A stretch of 8,020 bases of DNA from Nitrospirota bacterium (lineage in GTDB: Bacteria > Nitrospinota_A > UBA7883), in NCBI GenBank assembly GCA_011052055.1, contig DRJW01000398.1, positions 1-8,020 on the forward strand. Reading direction: 5' to 3'. Shown here piece by piece: positions 1-5,458 of this stretch. Made by a program: the position numbers and the translations under genes. Positions within the stretch are counted from its first letter, which is position 1. Each line of letters starts with the position of its first letter. The notes under the pieces are model-generated. The model made no database searches. It was given only the letters and a program-made list of their open reading frames with translations, and was not told the DNA's origin.

Positions 1-32
1 ATGTGTATGGTAGCCTGCGGGAGATAATAATT

Positions 33-488
33 ATGCGGAAAGTAATCTTTCTAATAACTTTTTTCCCTTTCTTTTTCGGAGCTACTGGAGCGCTTTTCGC
101 CGAAGAGCTTACGCTTGGACTTGTACAGTCGCGAATCAAAAAAGGTATGAGCCAGGGCGAAGTGGCGCAGGCTATTGGATCGCCCAACATCGCTTCAAAA
201 GATAAATATGGACACGAGACATGGATATACGACAAGGTTTCTTCCGAGACTGAAACGGTATCCGAGGGAGAGAGTAAAGGCAAATCGTCAGGTTTTGGCA
301 TCGGCGGCGGCGGATTGGCCGGCGGGTCCGGTGGCCTCGTAGGCGCGGGAGTAGGATCAAGAAAAGGGGAAGCTTCACGCAAAGAGAAAACGAAAGTCAA
401 GTCCACAAAAAAGACACTTACCGTGATAATCAGATTCGATAAGAAATCGCTGGTGAACGAGGTGACCTACCACATGAGTCAATTCTAG
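33..488 (+). CDS. Secreted SmpA/OmlA (BamE-like) domain protein with glycine-rich insert
   Basis: Predicted exported protein of 151 residues. The ATG at 33 is preferred over an upstream in-frame GTG at 3 because GGGAG (19-23) lies nine bases before it and because the protein then begins with a proper signal peptide: Met-Arg-Lys, a hydrophobic Phe-rich core, and a probable signal peptidase I site after LFA (residue 23). There is no lipobox, unlike true BamE. Residues about 26-57 match the SmpA/OmlA pattern: VQSRIKKGMSQGEVAQAIG, then SPN, then the aromatic HETWIYDK strand. Family members are small periplasmic or outer-membrane-associated proteins; BamE itself is part of the BAM assembly complex. 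The domain is interrupted by a charged and Gly-rich low-complexity stretch (about residues 70-115) before a final strand, LTVIIRFDKKSLVNEVTY. The downstream lipoprotein gene starts 16 bases later, so an operon is likely. Domain call fairly secure; specific function unknown. Confidence 0.8.
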   Translation: MRKVIFLITFFPFFFGATGALFAEELTLGLVQSRIKKGMSQGEVAQAIGSPNIASKDKYGHETWIYDKVSSETETVSEGESKGKSSGFGIGGGGLAGGSGGLVGAGVGSRKGEASRKEKTKVKSTKKTLTVIIRFDKKSLVNEVTYHMSQF

Positions 489-504
489 CTTGGGAGAGGG
501 CAAA

Positions 505-1020
505 ATGGCGCGACTATGCAATCTATCGGCTGTTTTACTGATTATTTCTTTTACAAACATAGGGTGCCTGGGGATGTTCAAGGTCAATGTGGCCGCTGAC
601 GACGACAAAAGCGCCCTTGAAATTCGTAGTGTTCAACTGCGAGACATAGAGGGAGAATACAAAACAACCTTTCGGGCCGTGATGGACGTTCTCCAGGATA
701 TGGGGTTCACAATCGTCCAGACCAACATGGAGACCGGTCACGTTGTAGCTATAAAAAAAATACTGATAACAGTGACAATACGTCTCCTGTTTTCAACCCG
801 CCAGCATAAAACGTTTGTTCCTCAGGAAGCGACCGTGACAATGGAGAAATGGGGTGAAGGCGTTACACGTGTAAGGGTAAACACCGATCTGGGGAAAGTC
901 GAGGGGGGGGTGCATCTTAACGCCGCCGACAGAGCGAAATACCTTGATCCGGAGAAATTCTATGAGGAGTTTTTCGCTAACCTGCGGAAGGCCGTCTTTT
1001 TACGAAAGGAGAAGATATAG
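505..1020 (+). CDS. Predicted lipoprotein, conserved family of unknown function
   Basis: 171-residue predicted lipoprotein. ATG at 505 chosen because GGGAGAGG (492-499) sits just upstream; an in-frame TTG at 490 precedes that SD. The N-terminus has a basic start (MAR), a hydrophobic core and Cys21 in the context NIGC, a somewhat weak lipobox because -3 is Asn. The mature part has the pattern IRSVQLRDIEGEYKTTFRAV followed by VLQDMGFTIVQTN and ETGHVVAIKK. I recognise this layout from small envelope lipoproteins of unknown function, in which a 'QxR' strand is followed by a helix and a 'LQDxGF' strand. The C-terminal FYEEFFANLRKAVFL is also typical of that group. It probably forms an operon with the SmpA-like gene before it. 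A run of eight G (903-910) lies inside the coding region. Function not known. Confidence 0.75.
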   Translation: MARLCNLSAVLLIISFTNIGCLGMFKVNVAADDDKSALEIRSVQLRDIEGEYKTTFRAVMDVLQDMGFTIVQTNMETGHVVAIKKILITVTIRLLFSTRQHKTFVPQEATVTMEKWGEGVTRVRVNTDLGKVEGGVHLNAADRAKYLDPEKFYEEFFANLRKAVFLRKEKI

Positions 1021-1075
1021 AGAATCGCGCGGCGCCACAATGCGCTGTATGATTCAAAAATGAAAAAAAAGGATA

Positions 1076-1516
1076 TTAACTAAAATCAAGATTAGGCCGT
1101 TTCATGAACAAAGCAACAGAACCATAACCATCACCTTCGATCCCTTCAAGCAAATGAGAAATATCTTCTAACTGACCACACTTGCTTGTCCAATCCCCTG
1201 TAGGCAGTTGCCGGGCCATATGCGTTGGAGCTTTGTCTATTGTGTACAAAGCGACTTTTTCATACCCAGGTTCTAATCCTCCATGTTCACAAATATCATA
1301 TCCCATCTCTCCAAAAGTATCGGCGAAAGTTCGCATTGTGTTTCCAGCTTGAGCTTCATTGGGCCAGTAATTATCTTCTGGTAAAGGCCACCACCACTTT
1401 GCATTATCCCCTGCGGCCCAGGCAATACAGTTATATTTTTTATCTTTTTCGCTTGTAATGACGTAAGGAGTATTGAGCAGGTTGGGGAAAATTGCCCTTA
1501 ATTTTTCGTCTGACAT
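1076..1516 (-). CDS. Conserved hypothetical protein with Cys/His enzyme-like motifs (third gene of minus-strand cassette)
   Basis: 146 residues, complete. Conserved-looking blocks: PYVITSEKDKKYNCIAWAAG (Cys30), then WWWPLPEDNYWP, then GYDICEHGGLEPGYEKVALY, then PTHMARQLPTGDWTSKCG (His99), EDISHLLEG, and finally YGSVALFMKRP. I recognise this as a family of uncharacterised bacterial proteins, usually short and soluble; no signal peptide or membrane segment is visible. The order Cys in a helix-like 'NCIAWA' context, then His, then a WTSK strand and an acidic residue (Glu117/Asp118) resembles papain-like/NlpC-type folds, so a hydrolase or transferase activity is possible. That is inference. Its ATG directly follows the TAA of the preceding gene (TAAATG) and has no good SD of its own, so it is probably translated by coupling. 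It ends 55 bases from the convergent lipoprotein gene. Confidence 0.85.
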   Translation of the reverse strand: MSDEKLRAIFPNLLNTPYVITSEKDKKYNCIAWAAGDNAKWWWPLPEDNYWPNEAQAGNTMRTFADTFGEMGYDICEHGGLEPGYEKVALYTIDKAPTHMARQLPTGDWTSKCGQLEDISHLLEGIEGDGYGSVALFMKRPNLDFS

Positions 1517-2047
1517 TTACAAATAGGAATGCGAACGCGCCCAGCTTAACCAATCCTCAGTCATGAGTGGCATATTCCCTCGATGTTCAATTCGCGTAGG
1601 GTTTTCACCAGTAATGTGCCGCAATGCCCAAAACCAATAATCTGGCTCTTTAGTCATCTCCTCAAAAATCAGCGGCAATGCTTTTTCGCCCATACCCATG
1701 ATTCTTTGATAAGACTCATGCATTGCGATATCAAATGGCGATGATAAATGAGCGGTATCATTTTTCCAAGTTATCTTGAGTTCCTGAAAAAGCTCCATCA
1801 AGCCTTCAGGCTCTTCTATTATCTCATGCTCTATTAGTTCAGAATTTAAAAACGGTTTTGCTGGATGTATTGTTGCAACCCCATTATTTCTGTTTACAAT
1901 CACAAATTCTGGAATGTACTGAATATCCCTAACGTTCTTGAAATCACTGTATATTATTTCACCATTCGTACATTTTAGCTTTTCGTGAGGGATTGGAGGC
2001 GTGCTTGTAACATCAGAAGGACACATTGCTTCAACAAAAGGTGTCAT
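1517..2047 (-). CDS. Conserved hypothetical protein, second gene of minus-strand cassette
   Basis: 176 residues, cytosolic by appearance. The ATG overlaps the previous stop by one base (TAATG) and has a strong SD (AAGGAG, seven bases upstream). Residues about 88-176 form a module I recognise from uncharacterised bacterial proteins: LKITWKNDTAHLSSP, then HESYQRIMGMGEKALPLIF, then DYWFWALRHITGENP, and the C-terminal TEDWLSWARSHSYL. The helical 'MGxxALPLI' segment resembles one HEAT-like repeat, but I would not assign it. Residues 1-87 look like a separate beta-rich region (EIIYSDFKNV, EFVIVNRNNGVATIHP) that could sense or bind something; this is inference. From memory of similar loci, the C-terminal module is often encoded next to the Cys/His protein that follows here, which supports a functional pair. 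Function unknown. Confidence 0.85.
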   Translation of the reverse strand: MTPFVEAMCPSDVTSTPPIPHEKLKCTNGEIIYSDFKNVRDIQYIPEFVIVNRNNGVATIHPAKPFLNSELIEHEIIEEPEGLMELFQELKITWKNDTAHLSSPFDIAMHESYQRIMGMGEKALPLIFEEMTKEPDYWFWALRHITGENPTRIEHRGNMPLMTEDWLSWARSHSYL

Positions 2048-2409
2048 TATTTTTTCTCCTTATCTCCTGAAATAATTCCAATCTTATAACGTTGTTCAAA
2101 CTCTTCAATTTTATCGCTCATCCAGTCGCGTATTACTTTCATAGTTGGATAATCCATAAGAATCGTAGCTTCTACTTCGCGAATTAAGCCCTTTTTCCCA
2201 ATGCTTTTAACGCGATTAAGAACTCCATCTTGTTCTTCAAATACTTCTTCCCTGGGGATTGGGACTCTTTCGCTAAACACGCTCATATTCAATAATCCCT
2301 TGGGTGAAAGTCCTCCATGCGCCCCATCAGCGTAAATTGCTTTAAAAGAATTTGATTTAATATAATGAACAGGTAACGATGCCTTGCTTTTAGATTCACT
2401 ATCTTCCAT
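2047..2409 (-). CDS. Conserved hypothetical protein, first gene of minus-strand cassette
   Basis: About 120 residues from ATG 2409. Longer in-frame starts exist (TTG 2427 with GAGAG five bases upstream; ATG 2466). The promoter-like TTGACA/TAGCTT at 2482-2454 would put the transcript start near 2447, which excludes the 2466 ATG and leaves 2427 or 2409. The core is VHYIKSNSFKAIYADGAHGG, then LSPKGLLNMSVFSERVPIPR, then GLIREVEATILMDYPTMKVI and a Lys/Glu-rich helix. I recognise the 'HYIKS-FxxIxADGAxGG-xPxG' pattern from small uncharacterised bacterial proteins but cannot name the family. The 20-residue N-terminal stretch is Ser/Lys/Glu-rich and probably disordered. No signal peptide. The gene shares one base with the next gene, so the three cassette proteins are probably made together. 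Confidence 0.8.
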   Translation of the reverse strand: MEDSESKSKASLPVHYIKSNSFKAIYADGAHGGLSPKGLLNMSVFSERVPIPREEVFEEQDGVLNRVKSIGKKGLIREVEATILMDYPTMKVIRDWMSDKIEEFEQRYKIGIISGDKEKK

Positions 2410-2453
2410 GTCTTTTGGCTCGTTCAATGTATCTCTCTGAGAAATAAACCAAT

Positions 2454-2482
2454 AAGCTATTATCATAATATCATATTGTCAA
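2454..2482 (-). promoter_or_regulatory. Sigma70-type promoter for the three-gene cassette
   Basis: Minus strand: TTGACA (2482-2477, perfect -35), a 17-base spacer and TAGCTT (2459-2454), which keeps the three best-conserved -10 positions (T1, A2, T6). A start point near 2447 is expected, about 20-40 bases before the likely start codons of the first cassette gene. No other promoter is evident between the three genes. Confidence 0.55.
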
Positions 2483-2591
2483 GCGCAATTGATCTGATTG
2501 TAATACTTGTTGCATTTGGCGCTCTTTGGGGCCAAGCGGCGTTTGTCCTGAGTTGTTGCAAAGAGCTGGTAATGACATTTGCAGGAGTTTT

Positions 2592-2741
2592 TCAAAGGTC
2601 TCTAAGGTTTCTAATGATGAATTTCGAGCCTGCGCCTATCGCGCTTTCTACATGAATCGAGCTTTTGCATAATTCAATGAATCTTTTGGCGGTGTAAAGA
2701 CCAATCCCGGCGCCGCCGTGTTGCCTGATTACAAGATACCA
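2592..2741 (-). pseudogene. Decayed sensor histidine kinase, C-terminal ATP-binding-domain fragment
   Basis: One minus-strand frame of 49 codons reads as the last part of a histidine-kinase HATPase domain. RQHGGAGIGLYTAKRFIEL is a good G2 box (family pattern RxxGGTGLGLYIAKRFVEL), and it is followed by SIHVESAIGAGSKFII (family: I-VES-G-GSxF-I-LP). The frame is closed upstream by a TAA at 2744-2742 and ends at a TGA at 2594-2592. The GG that normally precedes SIHVES is replaced by Lys-Ser, and I found no clear catalytic His box, N box or F box upstream, so this is a remnant. A second minus-strand frame (2635-2471, 54 codons, no start codon) overlaps its end and runs up to the cassette promoter; it may be old flanking sequence. 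The match rests on short motifs but several coincide in order and spacing. Confidence 0.65.
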
Positions 2742-2774
2742 TTAACAATGCTAGCGTTTACAACTTTTCATCCG

Positions 2775-2803
2775 CTCACAACGGCTTGACCGCTACTTAT
2801 AAA
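2775..2803 (+). promoter_or_regulatory. Candidate promoter for the sugar-activation gene pair
   Basis: CTCACA (2775-2780, four of six -35 bases), a 17-base spacer and TATAAA (2798-2803, five of six -10 bases). The expected transcript start near 2810 would leave a leader of about 75 bases before the cytidylyltransferase. The -10 lies inside an inverted repeat, which suggests regulation. Moderate support only, as the -35 is imperfect. Confidence 0.4.
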
Positions 2804-2811
2804 ACGGTCAA
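2786..2811. repeat. Inverted repeat around the -10 element (possible operator)
   Basis: Perfect seven-base arms TTGACCG (2786-2792) and CGGTCAA (2805-2811) separated by 12 bases that contain the TATAAA -10. The geometry, a dyad symmetric over a promoter, fits a binding site for a dimeric repressor. The arms are too far apart, and there is no T-run, for a terminator. Confidence 0.4.
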
Positions 2812-2866
2812 ACTGTCACGTAAATACCATCACTAAATAGCATGGCGTTAAGTAATAGGGACAAGA

Positions 2867-2884
2867 ATGATTGAATTTCAATAA
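2867..2884 (+). promoter_or_regulatory. Five-codon leader ORF (MIEFQ) coupled to the cytidylyltransferase start
   Basis: ATG at 2867 is preceded by AGGGA (2857-2861) with five-base spacing; five codons later comes TAA (2882-2884), whose last A is the first base of the next gene's ATG (TAATG). The cytidylyltransferase start itself has no SD in the 15 bases before it. The arrangement suggests that ribosomes load at the leader and re-initiate. The five residues have no attenuator-like composition, so a role in loading rather than amino-acid sensing is the simpler reading. Confidence 0.4.
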
Positions 2885-3633
2885 TGACTCATTCGGTAAA
2901 AACCCAGGCGATAGTGCAGGCCCGGACTGGCTCGACCCGCCTGCGGAATAAAATATTCGAGCCTATATGCGGTAAGCCTCTGCTGGGCTGGGTTATTGAC
3001 AGGTTGCGGGAGGCGAGACTGATCGACCAGATTGTCATAGCCACTACCACGAACCGTGATGATGAGCGGGTTGTCAAGTTCGCGTTGGAAGAGGGCCTGC
3101 CCTGCGTTTGCGGCTCAGAGGAGGATGTGCTTGATAGATTTATAACCGTCCTCGACAAGTACCCGGCCAAAACAATCGTCCGCGCCACGGGCGACAACCC
3201 GCTTACCGACGCAAGATTGCTTGACTTGCTTATCGAAAAACATCTCGCAAGTAAAGCTGATTACACCGGCCTTGAAGCGGAATTTCCATACGGTTTATCA
3301 GCGGAGGTTGTTTCCGCCGATGCGTTGCGAAGGGCGCACGCGGAATCTTCGAGCCCAAAGCACCGGGAGCATGTTACAACCTATATTCATAGCCAGCCTG
3401 GCATGTTCAGCATCGGCAGGGTCGACCCGCCTGATTATTTGATTGGACGTGGGTACCGTCTAACAGTCGATACCGGCGCCGATCTTCTTTTGATGAGAGC
3501 TTTATGCGGCCGTCTTGAAAAAGCTGGCAAAGCATTTAACGCCGAAAACGCAGTCGCGCTGGTCGACTCCGACCAGGAGCTGTTAAAGATTAACAACCAT
3601 GTGTCACAAAAAGATTGGCGAAAGCAGTTGTAA
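2884..3633 (+). CDS. spsF: SpsF/CMP-KDO-synthetase-like cytidylyltransferase
   Basis: 249 residues, the normal length for this family (COG1861-type glycosyl cytidylyltransferases, Rossmann-like nucleotidyltransferase fold). Motifs: the N-terminal nucleotide-binding loop IVQARTGSTRLRNKI (10-24), GKPLLGWVIDRL (30-41), IVIATTTNRDDE (50-61), CGSEEDVLDRF (76-86), RATGDNPLTD (100-109) with the probable metal-binding Asp104, FPYGLSAEVVSADAL (134-148), REHVTTYI (161-168) and RLTVDTGADL (192-201). The family couples a sugar, often a nonulosonic acid or similar, to CMP. The usual RLPGK loop is RLRNK here. The ATG at 2884 overlaps the stop of a five-codon leader. The PseG-like gene begins three bases after its stop, so the two are an operon and the protein probably serves as the PseF-type activation step. 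The exact sugar is not determined by sequence. Confidence 0.88.
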   Translation: MTHSVKTQAIVQARTGSTRLRNKIFEPICGKPLLGWVIDRLREARLIDQIVIATTTNRDDERVVKFALEEGLPCVCGSEEDVLDRFITVLDKYPAKTIVRATGDNPLTDARLLDLLIEKHLASKADYTGLEAEFPYGLSAEVVSADALRRAHAESSSPKHREHVTTYIHSQPGMFSIGRVDPPDYLIGRGYRLTVDTGADLLLMRALCGRLEKAGKAFNAENAVALVDSDQELLKINNHVSQKDWRKQL

Positions 3634-3636
3634 CCG

Positions 3637-4686
3637 ATGAAAACTGTCTGGATACGCGCAGACGCATCTTCCTCTATTGGCGCGGGTCATATCACACGCT
3701 GTATTGCGCTGGCCGAGGAGTTGCGCGAAGCCGGCGTTTCCGCCCGTTTCATATGCAGAAAACTTGAAGGCGATCTTGTCGCGTTTATAAACAAACACGG
3801 CTTTGTCGCCGAAACCATCTCCGGGGATCCTGCAGATTGGACTTTGTTAGAAGACGCCTCTAAAACTTGTGATATTATCTCAAAATACGGAGGCAAAGCT
3901 GATTGGGTAATTGTCGATCTGCCGGAGAACAGTCTGGAAATGGACTCCGCTTTGCGGTCTGTCACACAAAACATTCTTGCCATAGACGATCATGCGGACA
4001 GAAAACGGGACTGCGATATTATCGTCAACCCGCATTTTTTCCCGCCAGCCGAGCAAAAATACAAGACTCTCACTCCACCAGACTGTGTGACCCTTGCCGG
4101 GCTCCGGCACGCGTTGGTTCGCTCTGAATTTCGCAGGGCAAGACAGAAGGGATTAGATAAACGCGATAATGAAGTAAAGCGAATTCTTGTCTCTTTTGGC
4201 GGGAGCGATTGCGCCGGTTTACCTGATAAGGTCATTGAGGCCCTGCTTCCTTTGGGCGCAAAGGGCGTAGAAGTGGATATGATTATAAGCTCTGGCTATC
4301 GCGATTCTAAAAACTCAGCGAGTTATGATGGCGTCAATATCAGGTTTCACAATTTTGTGGAGGATATGGTAAACATAACAGCAAAAGCGGATATTGTTAT
4401 CGGAGCTTACGGGGTTTCCACGGCGGAAAGGATGCTTTTGGGGGCGCCATCCATCATTATCACTATTTCAGAATCACAGGTGGCGTTGGCGAAAATCCTG
4501 GCTGAAGCGGGATATGCCGTCTATCTTGGATCAGGGCATGATGTCACGCCAGATAAGATAGCGAGCGCGGTTAATAGATTAAAAGATGACCCGTACACAC
4601 TTCGATCCATCTCTAGAACTATTATGGAAAGAGTAGACGGTCTTGGCGCAAGACGGGTCGTAAAGCAGATGGGATTTGAAAACTGA
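3637..4686 (+). CDS. pseG: PseG-like UDP-sugar hydrolase (UDP-2,4-diacetamido-2,4,6-trideoxy-beta-L-altropyranose hydrolase family)
   Basis: 349 residues, within the usual size for GT-B-fold PseG proteins. In pseudaminic-acid synthesis PseG removes UDP from the 6-deoxy-AltdiNAc donor before condensation with phosphoenolpyruvate. The N-terminal block IRADASSSIGAGHITRC (6-22) carries the catalytic-type His18 in the G-x-GH-x-x-R motif. ILAIDDHADRKRDCDIIVNP (113-132) and LAGLRHALVRSEF (153-165) match the family's 'iDD' and 'G-yalLrpeF' blocks, and ILVSFGGSDCAG starts the second lobe. FVEDMVNITAKADIVIGAYG followed by STAERMLLGAPS forms the UDP-binding region. The start lacks a strong SD and lies three bases after the cytidylyltransferase stop, so translation is probably coupled. 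No pseB, pseC, pseH or pseI follows: the next 770 bases hold no clear gene. Some related hydrolases act on other UDP-amino sugars, so substrate is inferred. Confidence 0.85.
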   Translation: MKTVWIRADASSSIGAGHITRCIALAEELREAGVSARFICRKLEGDLVAFINKHGFVAETISGDPADWTLLEDASKTCDIISKYGGKADWVIVDLPENSLEMDSALRSVTQNILAIDDHADRKRDCDIIVNPHFFPPAEQKYKTLTPPDCVTLAGLRHALVRSEFRRARQKGLDKRDNEVKRILVSFGGSDCAGLPDKVIEALLPLGAKGVEVDMIISSGYRDSKNSASYDGVNIRFHNFVEDMVNITAKADIVIGAYGVSTAERMLLGAPSIIITISESQVALAKILAEAGYAVYLGSGHDVTPDKIASAVNRLKDDPYTLRSISRTIMERVDGLGARRVVKQMGFEN

Positions 4687-4934
4687 CTGATTTAAACGCC
4701 AGAGCTAGTGTAAACCCCCCTTAAAATAGCGGCATTGACAAAAAATATCGACAAATTTCGCAGGTTTAGCCCTTCAGGATGATCAAAGTCGGCGTACAAA
4801 GAGCAGTTACTGTGAGATATGAATAATATTTGTAAATCATTAGCATGATTGTAAAAATAGTTTACAGTCAAGGATTTGAGCTATCTTATTGTTATTTAAA
4901 AGAATAACTAAAAATACCGGTTAAAATATGTTTT

Positions 4935-5045
4935 ATGAGCAAAAAAATTGACAAAATTTTTTACAATGAAGATTGGATTAAATTATCCCGTAACGAATTC
5001 ATCTCTATAATGACCAGTAATACAAAGAGTTATATTATATTGTGA
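4935..5045 (+). CDS. Candidate 36-residue small protein in AT-rich spacer
   Basis: ATG at 4935 opens a 36-codon frame ending at TGA 5043-5045. The product is Lys/Ile/Asn-rich with protein-like alternation (KIDKIFYNEDWIKLSRNEF). No good SD precedes it, and AT-rich sequence favours low-stop Lys/Ile/Asn frames by chance only partly. The same frame stays open past the TGA to a TAA at 5163-5165. I do not recognise the sequence. It could be a real small protein, the 5' end of a broken gene or chance. Confidence 0.2.
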   Translation: MSKKIDKIFYNEDWIKLSRNEFISIMTSNTKSYIIL

Positions 5046-5246
5046 CGCAGGCCATATTTGGCGCGAATATTGCTGTTTTTTCCTGTGAAGAAAAGCGGAG
5101 GCGATAGAAGCTGGAGTTGTCAATTGTCGGTATGTTTAAGCGATGAATGTAAGAAGTCTTTCTAAATTCGCTCATTGGCTCCGCCGGGCTTGAGAATGGT
5201 TATGCAAGGGCCGGGTCGTGAGCTTTGTGGATACGGCAAGGAACAA

Positions 5247-5309
5247 TATGAACGGAAGGTTTGTCGCTATGAACGGAAGGTTTATCGCTATGAACGGAAG
5301 GTTTGTCGC
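5247..5309 (+). repeat. Three tandem copies of a 21-bp repeat
   Basis: Copies at 5247-5267, 5268-5288 and 5289-5309, identical to one another except for one G-to-A change in the middle copy. The unit begins TATGAACGGAAGG. Its length is a multiple of three, so any overlapping reading frame is preserved. Each unit contains an ATG and a GGAAGG; the GGAAGG lies nine bases upstream of the next copy's ATG, giving an iterated SD-start arrangement. Confidence 0.9.
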
Positions 5310-5337
5310 TACCTGCCTCCGCCGCAGAAAGCTATAA
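5248..5337 (+). CDS. Candidate 29-residue repeat micro-ORF
   Basis: ATG at 5248 preceded by AAGGA (5238-5242) with five-base spacing. The frame encodes three heptads MNGRF(V/I)A and a basic tail ending RRRKL, then TAA. A different, longer frame across the same DNA (5175-5420) reads the repeat as YERKV(C/Y)R and has a less convincing start. Neither product is recognisable. Good SD spacing is the only positive evidence, so coding status is open. Confidence 0.2.
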   Translation: MNGRFVAMNGRFIAMNGRFVATCLRRRKL

Positions 5338-5458
5338 CGGAAAATAAAAATAGAAAAAGGACAGTCAGAAAAGGCCGTCTGATAATGGCGGATACGTGGG
5401 TGGTTTTAACCAGGAGCTAGGTTAATTTGCTTCTTAAGTAGTCATCAAGGGTTTATTT

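Larger units (their letters stand above)
4687..5458. other. Long AT-rich spacer without a confident gene
   Basis: About 770 bases between the PseG-like and PilZ-like genes. The middle part (roughly 4800-5050) is conspicuously AT-rich. It holds small inverted repeats AATCAT/ATGATT (4835-4850) and GTTATT/AATAAC (4891-4908), a TATAAT at 5006-5011 with only a weak -35 (TTATCC, 17 bases upstream), two micro-ORF candidates listed separately and a 21-bp tandem repeat. No terminator with a T-run is visible after the PseG-like gene. I see no recognisable protein remnant here. Confidence 0.6.

Noticed and set aside
3..32. Extended N-terminus for the SmpA-like protein from the GTG at 3
   Set aside because: The signal peptide and SD clearly place the start at 33.
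1021..1075. Possible intrinsic terminator (GAATC/GATTC and GCGC/GCGC pairs followed by an A-rich run)
   Set aside because: On the plus strand the run is A rather than T, and on the minus strand the T-run comes before the pairs, so neither direction has the hairpin-then-T order.
4710..4760. Possible insertion-sequence end (TGTAAACCCCCC followed by AT-rich sequence)
   Set aside because: No matching opposite end, no transposase and no target duplication found in the window.
4692..4880. 62-codon minus-strand open frame after the PseG-like gene
   Set aside because: No ATG or GTG start, bounded by TAG, in AT-rich sequence; no motif recognised.
5043..5045. TGA in the 4935 frame read as a recoded codon (e.g. 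selenocysteine)
   Set aside because: No SECIS-like hairpin was identified just after it and the extended product is unrecognised.
5035..5175. 46-codon minus-strand ORF starting at the CAT at 5173-5175
   Set aside because: SD spacing is too short, the product is unrecognised and it overlaps the plus-strand micro-ORF frame; chance is as likely.
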